This document shows positions 35,553 to 42,896 of a stretch of DNA of 64,000 nucleotides, in pieces. The stretch is from Terriglobia bacterium. GTDB lineage: Bacteria; Acidobacteriota; Terriglobia; Acidiferrales; UBA7541. The notes beneath the pieces were generated by a model. That model saw only the letters and a list, made by a program, of their open reading frames with translations, searched no databases and had not been told where the DNA came from. The stretch covers positions 62,001 through 126,000 of the forward strand of contig JAIQFB010000004.1 in the NCBI GenBank assembly GCA_020073485.1, given 5' to 3'. The translations under genes were made by a program, and so were the position numbers. How positions within the stretch are numbered: the stretch's first letter is position 1; each line of letters opens with the position of its first letter.

Positions 35553-36269
35553 CTATAGGTTCGCGTAGCCTTCCAAGGCCGCACGATTGGGGATCATCAG
35601 TGTCGATCCCTGTATGGCAACCAGGTGTCGTACCTTGAAATCGCTCAAAATGCGCGTAACCGTCTCACGAGTGGTGCCGATGAATTCCGCAATTTCTTCG
35701 TGCGTCAGAGGCAGCTTGATTCGCGTGCCCTCTTTCGTTTGTTGGACTCCCTCTGACCAGGTGAGTAAAAGTCGAGCGAGTTTTCCCTGCGCGGAAGCTG
35801 AGAGTCCGATCGTGTGCAATTGTTCGCATGCGCCTCGATACTGGGAACTCATCTGCTTCACTGCGTTTTGAGAGGCTTCGGGATATTTTGCAAGGAAATG
35901 CAGGAAATCTTCCCGGCGCACAAACGCGACCTGGCAGGGATGGATCGTTTCGGCCGTCACTTCATATGGTAGACCTGCCATGGCGGCAATCAGTCCGAGC
36001 AATTCTCCTGTCCTGGCAATTCTCAGGATGAGGGTCTTGCCCTCGGGTGAGCTGATGGAGAGTTTTACTTCGCCTTCGCACAGGACGTAGACCCCCCGCG
36101 CATCCTGTTTCTCGACGAACAGCAAGGCGCCCTTTGGATAGGTGGCCGTGGACTTGATTGCGTCAAATTCCTTTACCGCCAAGGGCGGCAACTCGCAAAA
36201 GAATCCTGAACCCTTCATCTTGCAAGTCTTGCAGCCATCGTTCAGCTCCAATCCGTATGGACCTTTCAT
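35553..36269 (-). CDS. FNR/CRP-family transcription regulator with FNR cysteines and CRP-type recognition helix
   Basis: A 238-residue regulator. N-terminal CKTCKMKGSGFFC gives C13, C16 and C25; C112 (IHPCQVAF) aligns with FNR Cys122, so all four [4Fe-4S] ligands of FNR appear present, with wider spacing (C-x2-C-x8-C). Residues 28-125 form the cyclic-nucleotide-binding-like beta barrel, then the dimer helix (near 130-160) and a winged helix: LPLTHEEIAEFIGTTRETVTRILSDF, whose RETVTR (201-206) equals the CRP recognition helix, predicting TGTGA half-sites rather than FNR's TTGAT. ATG 36267-36269 overlaps the stop of the STAS gene upstream (ATGA) and has GAGGAGG. Likely oxygen/NO-sensing activator of the nearby respiratory genes. 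Confidence 0.88.
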   Translation of the reverse strand: MKGPYGLELNDGCKTCKMKGSGFFCELPPLAVKEFDAIKSTATYPKGALLFVEKQDARGVYVLCEGEVKLSISSPEGKTLILRIARTGELLGLIAAMAGLPYEVTAETIHPCQVAFVRREDFLHFLAKYPEASQNAVKQMSSQYRGACEQLHTIGLSASAQGKLARLLLTWSEGVQQTKEGTRIKLPLTHEEIAEFIGTTRETVTRILSDFKVRHLVAIQGSTLMIPNRAALEGYANL

Positions 36270-36589
36270 GATTGCCTCCTCAGCATGGCGTTTAGATCGG
36301 ACGTTCTTCGAATATGTTGTTGAGCCTGTTCCGCGAAATATTTCGTGAGTGGCGTATCCGCAATGAATTCGGCGCACGACGCCTCGTGTATTTCAGCCAG
36401 TAAATTACAGCCGGTCCCGTCGACATGCGTAACGCCGCGAAGGTCCACCAGGAGCTTTTTTTGTCCCAGGGAAGGCGCCAACTCCCGCCACGCTTGCTGC
36501 AACGCTGAGACGGTGGACTTTGCGATGTTCCCTTCAATCTTCATGGTTATGCCTTCAGCGTCTGCCTGTTGAATCGTCACTCTTATCAT
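36266..36589 (-). CDS. STAS-domain protein coupled to the FNR-like regulator
   Basis: A 107-residue STAS domain: VTIQQADAEGITMKIEGNI, LLVDLRGVTHVDGTGCNLLAEIHEA and a C-terminal helix rich in Gln and Arg. The phosphorylation-site region reads VDGTG, with Thr in place of Ser. Its stop codon overlaps the start of the FNR-like regulator by 4 bp, which ties the two translationally. A CRP-type palindrome (36734) and a hairpin (36654) lie upstream. Possible roles are an anti-anti-sigma factor or a direct partner of the regulator. Confidence 0.8.
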   Translation of the reverse strand: MIRVTIQQADAEGITMKIEGNIAKSTVSALQQAWRELAPSLGQKKLLVDLRGVTHVDGTGCNLLAEIHEASCAEFIADTPLTKYFAEQAQQHIRRTSDLNAMLRRQS

Positions 36590-36653
36590 TGATCTGCTTG
36601 ATCCCTTGTTATTGCGATTTCAAAGAGGCAATCCAGGAGCCAAATCGCTATTC

Positions 36654-36678
36654 GAAAGGGAAGTATCGTATCCCTTTC
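36654..36678 (-). promoter_or_regulatory. Leader hairpin of the STAS / FNR-like operon
   Basis: GAAAGGGA (36654-36661) pairs with TCCCTTTC (36671-36678) around a 9-base loop, between the palindrome at 36734 and the STAS start at 36589. It may stabilise or attenuate the leader; no T-run follows. Confidence 0.4.
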
Positions 36679-36733
36679 CGGAACAATGGCTTAGTCGGAA
36701 GGAGTGTCTCATGTGCGCTAGCACACAAAACAG

Positions 36734-36749
36734 AGTGACGAAGATCACT
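36734..36749. promoter_or_regulatory. CRP/FNR-type palindrome upstream of the STAS / FNR-like operon
   Basis: AGTGACGAAGATCACT, centred about 152 bp upstream of the STAS start. Shares the core GTGACGNAGRTCAC with 25462 and 31325, and would make the regulator autoregulated. Confidence 0.65.
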
Positions 36750-37010
36750 GGCGATTAATCGTCGCTATTGACTAGATACAGTCTTTCCGTTCGATTCCAG
36801 GCTCTTCATTTTGGAATTGAGGACGGGCCCGGTATCAGAGCGAATCAATTTCGATGCGGGAGCGCCGATTGCCATTTTCCAGGCCAATCCGCGGGAGGCG
36901 GCCGCTACTTCGGAGCAAACATTTTATGACGTCAGTAGGGAAGGATAGCGATTTCTGACCAATACGGAATCAAAGCAGCTGGGCGTCGAACCGATGTCCA
37001 TCATTCCGAA

Positions 37011-37193
37011 TTGGACAGCAAAACTGAACAAGTAATACTCCCCTCCGGCGCAAAACTCGGCTCTTACGAAGTCGTCGCGCAGTTCGGTGTCGGAGGGATG
37101 AGTGTGGTCTACGAAGCCGAAGACCTCCAGCAGCACCGCCATGTCGCGCTAAAATTTCTGCCTCCGGAAATGGAGAACGGGTCAGATCTATGA
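37011..37193 (+). pseudogene. N-terminal remnant of a Ser/Thr protein kinase
   Basis: About 60 codons encode only the first lobe start of a Hanks-type kinase: LGSYEVVAQFGVGGMSVVYEAED (glycine loop) and HVALKFLPPEM (ATP lysine), then a stop at 37191-37193. There is no ATG and no catalytic loop. It is a truncated relic, probably cut at its 3' side, next to the convergent phosphatase gene. Confidence 0.7.
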
Positions 37194-37201
37194 TACGGAA
37201 G

Positions 37202-38005
37202 TCAGGCGGCAACCTTGGAGCAGTTGTCAGACGATTTGGCGGATTCCAGAACCGGCGTCGCGGCCGTGAGCGAGAAATCCGCGACCAGGGGAAGGTGATC
37301 CGATGCCAGCAGTGAGTTGCGAGTCTTGTGAAGGGTAAGGCGGTTGAGACGCAGCGCTGGATCAAAATAGATGTGATCCAGGTGAAGGAACGGCAGCGGC
37401 CCCGGATAGGTCCGCGAACGGTTCAAATGTTGCCGCAGATCGGGGGCGACGAAGTGCTCGCGGAGCAAACGAGTAGTGAGTCCACGTGTCCATTCATTAA
37501 AATCTCCGAGCACGATACGCGGACCGGTGAGTTCCGTGTGATGCAGGATTTTCGGACTGACGAGTTTCCGCGCCTGCTTCCTGCGCTCCCAAAAAGCCGT
37601 CCCCATGTGGATGTTGAACACGTGGAGCAGAGCGCCTCCCGGCAGAACCGTATCCACGCGAAGACATCCGCGAGGCTCACGGCCACTGGTACTGATGTCA
37701 TAGTTGCACGTGGCGTGTAACGGATAGCGGCTCAATAATGCGTTCCCGTATGTCCCTCCCTTGTGCAGGCGATTCTCACCGAAGTGAAAGTTCATCCCTA
37801 ATTCGGCGGCCATGAACTTGGCTTGGTCTTTTTCGGGCTGGTCCGAACTAATCCGAACGACCTCCTGCAAGGCGATAATGTCGGCATCCACGTCGCGCAA
37901 GACGTCTACCAGGCGTTCCGGACGGACCCGCCCATCGAGTCCGCGGCATTTGTGAACATTGTACGTTGCCACCCGGATGCGATTCGTATTGTTGGGTTTA
38001 GTCAT
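37202..38005 (-). CDS. Endonuclease/exonuclease/phosphatase family protein
   Basis: A 267-residue EEP-fold protein: IRVATYNVHKCRGLDGR, ADIIALQEVV with the metal Glu, VFNIHMGTAFWERRKQ, VLGDFNEW and LLASDHLPLVADF with the catalytic Asp-His. Relatives hydrolyse phosphodiesters in DNA or phospholipids. The gene starts about 100 bp after the end of the phospholipase D gene on the same strand; this pairing suggests a lipid-linked role. The ATG at 38003-38005 follows AGGGGAA; the longer frame to 38167 overlaps the phospholipase D gene and is unlikely. Confidence 0.85.
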   Translation of the reverse strand: MTKPNNTNRIRVATYNVHKCRGLDGRVRPERLVDVLRDVDADIIALQEVVRISSDQPEKDQAKFMAAELGMNFHFGENRLHKGGTYGNALLSRYPLHATCNYDISTSGREPRGCLRVDTVLPGGALLHVFNIHMGTAFWERRKQARKLVSPKILHHTELTGPRIVLGDFNEWTRGLTTRLLREHFVAPDLRQHLNRSRTYPGPLPFLHLDHIYFDPALRLNRLTLHKTRNSLLASDHLPLVADFSLTAATPVLESAKSSDNCSKVAA

Positions 38006-38102
38006 CAAATTCCCCTGTTCATTGGATGCCTGCAAGCACGATGGGGATGCAGTGGAAGGTCGGCGGTCGACGCGGAAGATCCAATGGTCGATGACCGTCC
38101 CG

Positions 38103-39548
38103 CTAACGATCTCTATTGACACGCAGTCTGTAGATCCGGACCAGCAGGGCGAGTACGACCCAAACACAGAAAAGAACGACCGGAATCGAAATGACGAGCG
38201 GCCAGATGGCGCCGAGGATCGTCACGCACAGCACTAGGGCCGCGGAGATGGCCAAAGCACCCACTTCCGGAGGACCCAGACCGCGCCGGCTTGTTATCGC
38301 CGCGCCGAGGGTGTTGCCGGCCCTCAATAGACCCACCATGGCGCGGCCTCCACTTCCCTCGGCAATTTTCAAATGACGAGGCCGCCGTGCTGGTTGTCCG
38401 GCGGAACGCACCTTTTGCCTTGGACTCAACACGATTTCCACGGAGTGAGCCAGATCGTTCAGGTACATCTCCTCCATCTCGCGGGCGAATCCCTCGTCTT
38501 CAACCACAACATCGAGTTCCCAATTCCCCAGCCAACTCGCAATATTAAGATTCGTGGAACCCACACGGGCCCACCGACCATCTGCGACTGCCGTTTTGGC
38601 GTGTAGCATTGAACCGTTCCACTCAAAAATTCGCACTCCCGCTTCGAGCAGTGTTCGATATCCAGCGCGCGACAAAGTTCGGACAATCGGGACGTCGTTG
38701 GTCCTGGGCAACAGCAGCCTCACGTCAACTCCATCCATCGCCGCTGCCCGAAGCGCCTGGATGTACGGTGCGGTCCCGATAAAGTAGGCGTCCGTAAGCC
38801 AGATCGTTTGCCTGGCCAACGCACCAATCAATTGATCGAATCGGTAAAGACTGCCCGTGTTTGGATAGCTTGCCACGATTCGCAGAGCCACATCGCCTTC
38901 CGGCCAGGCGGCCCTCCCATCCCCAAGATCGTCCGTGAGGAGCGGGGATCCTAAGATCGCCCACATCTGCGCAAACGCGTGCTCGATGTCGGCTACGGCC
39001 GGACCTTGGATTTCGACACCAGTGTCGCGCCATGGCTCAACGCCTCGTTTTGGGTCACCCACCCAGCTACGCCCGACGCAGAGGCCAGTCACAAAGCCGA
39101 CACGGCCATCCACGGAAAGCATCTTCCTATGGTCTCGCCTAAGCCACCCGAGGGGGCTGTCCAAATGAGGGGGATTGAAACAACGAACTTCGATACCGGC
39201 ATTCTTCAGCGACCGCCAAAATGGACTATACCTGTGTCCGAGTGCTCCCATCCAATCGTAGATGAGCTTGACGCGTACCCCCTCGCGCGCCTTCGCCGCA
39301 AGCGCCTCACGAAACTGCCACCCAATTTCGTCGGCATGAATAATATAACTTTCAAAATGAATGGTATTTCTGGCTTTCCGAATGGCTTCAAACCAGGCTG
39401 CGTAGTTCTCCGTCGCATCTCTCAGGAGTCTTACTTTGTTTCCGGGGATTAGAGGGGCGCCCGCTGCTCGTGAAAAGGCCTGGTCCGCGATAATCCGACT
39501 TGGCACACGCGCTTCTCGTTGAAGTTCTTTGAGAATCTCGTCAGACAT
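38103..39548 (-). CDS. Phospholipase D-family, cardiolipin synthase-like protein
   Basis: A 481-residue protein with two HKD motifs, [12 protein letters not shown] and [11 protein letters not shown], each followed by the usual GFVTG or GSTN. The N-terminal module [20 protein letters not shown] is typical of bacterial cardiolipin synthases. In contrast to classical Cls, whose membrane helices are N-terminal, two helices are at the C-terminus (about 430-470), ending in basic residues. Product: cardiolipin or another phosphatidyl transfer, on the membrane. First gene of a two-gene unit with the phosphatase at 37202. Confidence 0.85.
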   Translation of the reverse strand: MSDEILKELQREARVPSRIIADQAFSRAAGAPLIPGNKVRLLRDATENYAAWFEAIRKARNTIHFESYIIHADEIGWQFREALAAKAREGVRVKLIYDWMGALGHRYSPFWRSLKNAGIEVRCFNPPHLDSPLGWLRRDHRKMLSVDGRVGFVTGLCVGRSWVGDPKRGVEPWRDTGVEIQGPAVADIEHAFAQMWAILGSPLLTDDLGDGRAAWPEGDVALRIVASYPNTGSLYRFDQLIGALARQTIWLTDAYFIGTAPYIQALRAAAMDGVDVRLLLPRTNDVPIVRTLSRAGYRTLLEAGVRIFEWNGSMLHAKTAVADGRWARVGSTNLNIASWLGNWELDVVVEDEGFAREMEEMYLNDLAHSVEIVLSPRQKVRSAGQPARRPRHLKIAEGSGGRAMVGLLRAGNTLGAAITSRRGLGPPEVGALAISAALVLCVTILGAIWPLVISIPVVLFCVWVVLALLVRIYRLRVNRDR

Positions 39549-39906
39549 GTACCCTCATCTCTTGCGCTCCGACAGCGCCGTGCCTTGCCGGAGAGCGTTG
39601 TACCATGTTTCGTGCTAATCCCGGTTCAATTCATTCAGTGGGTTCGACCTCTTCGGGTGGGATTCCTGCCAGATGGCGCTGGAACGTGAGAGTCGCCGGA
39701 ACATTCTCGCGTCATGGCCCCAGTCTGGTGAAACCCCTACTGCTGCCTGACTGACTCCATCATTTGGACCGCCAGAGATAACGCAGTCCTGAAGGACTCA
39801 AGTCTTCAACTTATCCGCGTAGCCATTCATCTTCGGGAGCAGTGGTTAGAAGCGCAAATCCGTTAAGAAAGTACCTCGACTTTCGACGCACCAACCATTG
39901 AACCCC
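39549..39906. other. Intergenic region upstream of IS remnant
   Basis: About 360 bp with no gene, repeat or operator that I can support. It joins the phospholipase D gene to the IS110 remnant and may contain more decayed insertion sequence. Confidence 0.4.
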
Positions 39907-40032
39907 GTTTATCACGGCAAACACGGTCTACGAGCCCTGAAGGAGTTGGTGCGCAGTTATCTCACCATCACCAAAGATCTCGGACGGGTCATGACGCGGG
40001 TGAAGGCGCACCTCTGGACGAACACGTGTTGA
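39907..40032 (+). mobile_element. Remnant of an IS110-family transposase
   Basis: The frame VYHGKHGLRALKELVRSY, continuing LTITKDLGRVMTRVKAHLW, matches the central part of IS110-family (DEDD) transposases, where VYHG.HG.R.LKEL.RSY.T...D..RV..R.KA precedes the transposase domain. Only about 40 codons remain, without start or flanking domains, closed by TGA at 40030-40032. No terminal repeats were seen. Confidence 0.65.
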
Positions 40033-40088
40033 CAAACAGATTTGACGCGGCCAACATTTTGTCTGCAAGAAAAGCTAGGGAGGCTGCG

Positions 40089-41276
40089 ATGTTAAACCGG
40101 CGCCAATTTCTTTCAGCCGCCGCAGGTGCGAGCGCGGCGATGTTCGCCCACACGCAGACAGCATTCCCGGCGAGCTATGACTTGATCATCCGGGGCGGGC
40201 GAGTCATCGACCCTTCCGTGCGGCTCGATGCGATCCGCGACGTGGCCATCTCCGGAGGCCGAATCGTCGCGGTCGAAGCCACCATTGCGGGCGACGCAAC
40301 GGACACCTTCGACGCGCGAGGCAAGCTCGTCGTCCCTGGTCTTCTCGATATTCACACCCATGCCGGACGCACGGCTGAGGGACCCGGCCTCATGCTGCAG
40401 GACGGTGTGACCGGGTGGATCGATGCGGGATCGCAAGGGGCTGATCGCATCGGCGAGACGATTGCCGTCGCCCGATCGTCGTTGCAGCAAGGGCGGGTGC
40501 TGATCAACATCGGGCGCGCCGGCATCTTGCCGGAAGGTGACACGATGGACTTGAAACGCGCGGATGTCGATGCGGCGCGTGACGCGATCGCGAAGAACCG
40601 CGAATTCATTGTCGGCGTCAAAGCGCGGCTGTCGCGGGATGTCGCGGGCGAAAACGACTACGAGGTGCTTCGCCGCGCTCAGGAGGTGGCCACCTCTTTC
40701 GGCTTGCCCGTGATGATTCACATGGGGCAGACGGTCTCGCCGCTTCCCAAGCTCGTTGACCTGTTGAAGCGCGGCGACATCGTTACTCACATGTTTGCGC
40801 CGCCGCCCAACAGCATCATCGACGACAGCGGTCACATCCTGCCCGAAGTGCTGGCGGCGCGGCGCCGCGGCGTCTGGTTCGACGTCGGCAATGGGCAGAC
40901 CGGACACATGAGGTGGGACACCATTGCCGCAATTATGAAGACCGGTTTTTGGCCCGATACGTTCTCTACCGACTGGAACACGAACGCCCATCAGACCGGG
41001 GTAATCGACCTTCCCAACTGCATGTCGAAGCTGTTCGGCTACGGCATGACTCTAGATGAGGCGATCGCGCGGGCCACCGTCAATGCTGCGCGCCTCTTCC
41101 CATTGTTCAACGACCGTGGCACGCTCAATGTGGGCGCGCCTGCCGATGTGGCCTTGCTCGAACTGCGAAAAGGAAATTTCGAATTCCTCGACAACTACAA
41201 AAACAAGATCACCGGCCACCAGAGGCTTTTCCCGAGAGCGACCGTGCTCGGCGGGAAGAGGGTCCCGCGCGCCTAG
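40089..41276 (+). CDS. Tat-exported amidohydrolase/deacetylase-type metallohydrolase
   Basis: A 395-residue amidohydrolase with a Tat-like signal (LNRRQFLSAAAGASAAMFA). The enzyme begins YDLIIRGGRVIDPSVRLD and has metal ligands in LLDIHTHAG (HxH), VKARLSR (probably the bridging Lys), MIHMG (His), VTHMFAP (His) and FSTDWN (Asp). This is the dihydroorotase/amidohydrolase-deacetylase type. It would hydrolyse cyclic amides, N-acyl amino acids or similar compounds. ATG 40089 follows AGGGAGG; the ATG-less start of the frame at 40026 lies in the IS remnant. No operon partner. Confidence 0.85.
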   Translation: MLNRRQFLSAAAGASAAMFAHTQTAFPASYDLIIRGGRVIDPSVRLDAIRDVAISGGRIVAVEATIAGDATDTFDARGKLVVPGLLDIHTHAGRTAEGPGLMLQDGVTGWIDAGSQGADRIGETIAVARSSLQQGRVLINIGRAGILPEGDTMDLKRADVDAARDAIAKNREFIVGVKARLSRDVAGENDYEVLRRAQEVATSFGLPVMIHMGQTVSPLPKLVDLLKRGDIVTHMFAPPPNSIIDDSGHILPEVLAARRRGVWFDVGNGQTGHMRWDTIAAIMKTGFWPDTFSTDWNTNAHQTGVIDLPNCMSKLFGYGMTLDEAIARATVNAARLFPLFNDRGTLNVGAPADVALLELRKGNFEFLDNYKNKITGHQRLFPRATVLGGKRVPRA

Positions 41277-41392
41277 CGGACATGATCTTTTATCATGCTG
41301 CCTCCGGTTTGGGAGGTTATGGTTCTCAAATAGAAGGTCCAGTTCTGGGAGGGAGCATTACAAGAAGCCCCATGTCAAATCTGAGGAAGAAC

Positions 41393-42511
41393 ATGATCTC
41401 AAGGACAGCCGTGCTATTGGCCGCGGGGTGTTTGAGCCTTATCGCTGTCTCTCCCTTCGCATTGGCACAAGTCGCGCCACCACAATACAAAGTTGATCCC
41501 TATTGGCCAAAGGAATTGCCCAACAATTGGATTGTGGGACAGATCGGTGGAATGAGCGTAGACAGCCAGAATCACATTTGGGTTCTGCAGCGCCCCGGAA
41601 GTAACACTCCGGACGAGATAAGCGCGGACCCTAGTTCACCGCGCCATGCCATGTGTTGCCTTCCCGCGCCGCCGGTGCTCGAATTTGACACAGAAGGGAA
41701 CCTTCTAAAATCCTGGGGCGGCCCCGGTGCGGGCTACGATTGGCCGGGCGTGGAACATGGGATTTATGTCGACAAAGCCGGAAATGTCTGGATTGGCGGC
41801 AATGGCCCGAATGATCGCCAGGTACTGAAGTTCACCAATGACGGAAAATTTCTCAAGCAGCTTGGCCATCCATCCAAAGAATCGGTGAACAGCGCAGATA
41901 CAACGATCCTGGGCCGGCCTGCTGGCCTCGAGATCGATGAAGCCGCCCACGAGCTGTATATCTCGGATGGATACATGAATAAGCGCGTGATCGTTTATGA
42001 CACGGATACGTTGGCTTTCAAGCGCATGTGGGGTGCATACGGGAATGTCCCGAACGATGCCGATCCTGGACCGTACAAAGGAAAAGGGAATGCTCCCATC
42101 GATCAGCAGTTCAGGTCCCCAGTCCATTGTACGCACGTCTCGGTCGACGGGCTGGTTTATGTTTGCGATCGCAGCAATGATCGAGTTCAAATATTTACCA
42201 AGCAGGGCAAATTCTTGAAGGAATTCTTCGTGCATCCGGAAACTCTGGAGCCCGGGACCGTCTGTGACATTGTCTTTTCGCATGATCCGGGACAGGAATA
42301 TATCCTAGTGGCCGACGACACTGATAACGTGATCTGGACGCTCCGACGGAGCGACGGAACAGTTGTGGGCATGTTTGGACACAACGGTCGCAACGTAGGA
42401 CAGTTTCACGCGATACATCAACTGGTTTCGGATTCCTACGGGAATTTGTATGAAGGGGAAGTAGAAACCGGGAAGCGTGTTCAGAAGTTTGTGCTTGTTA
42501 GCGGAAAATAG
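41393..42511 (+). CDS. Secreted NHL-repeat beta-propeller protein
   Basis: A 372-residue exported protein (signal MISRTAVLLAAGCLSLIAVSPFALAQ). It begins YKVDPYWPKELPNNW, like the proteins at 11824 and 29577. Blades include GGMSVDSQNHIWVLQRPG, HGIYVDKAGNVWIGGNGPND, AGLEIDEAAHELYISDGYMNKRVIVYD, THVSVDGLVYVCDRSNDRVQIF, and the terminal HQLVSDSYGNLYEGEVETGKRVQKF. A 'CC' pair (MCCLPAPP) occurs where 11824 has DCCVHPPS. ATG 41393 has GAGGA 5 nt before it; an earlier ATG at 41372 is also in frame. Role unknown, possibly a lyase. Confidence 0.82.
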   Translation: MISRTAVLLAAGCLSLIAVSPFALAQVAPPQYKVDPYWPKELPNNWIVGQIGGMSVDSQNHIWVLQRPGSNTPDEISADPSSPRHAMCCLPAPPVLEFDTEGNLLKSWGGPGAGYDWPGVEHGIYVDKAGNVWIGGNGPNDRQVLKFTNDGKFLKQLGHPSKESVNSADTTILGRPAGLEIDEAAHELYISDGYMNKRVIVYDTDTLAFKRMWGAYGNVPNDADPGPYKGKGNAPIDQQFRSPVHCTHVSVDGLVYVCDRSNDRVQIFTKQGKFLKEFFVHPETLEPGTVCDIVFSHDPGQEYILVADDTDNVIWTLRRSDGTVVGMFGHNGRNVGQFHAIHQLVSDSYGNLYEGEVETGKRVQKFVLVSGK

Positions 42512-42896
42512 GGTTGCGAAGTCCGCCTCTGCGAGTGCTGCTAGCGCTTAGGGGCACACCACATCTTGCGCGGCGCCACATCCCGCAGCAAGAGATCGCA
42601 TGCCAGCTCGGAAACGATATCGTTGATTTCTTGTCCCCGGAATCTGAATGCGCGGCGGTGTTGCAACTCGATTGTGCGAAGCCTGGAAATCCAATTCCTC
42701 CTTATTGGCCTTTTCAAATTATCGTGAAGGGATGTAAGAATCATGGAGCGAAGACACTCCAGAATCATTCCAGTTGACACTCCGGAACGTTGGGCGGTAA
42801 GGTCCGGTGCAGACCAGTCATTTTTTCGGTAATTCCCGGGGAAAAATACGGCAGGCAGTTGGTTTCCCACGCGCCATCTACTATTGGAGGCGAATC
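42512..42896. other. Intergenic region without supported gene
   Basis: About 385 bp between two plus-strand genes. A minus-strand frame of about 109 codons (42541-42870) and a short plus-strand frame cover it, but neither has a ribosome site or recognisable features. Confidence 0.4.
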
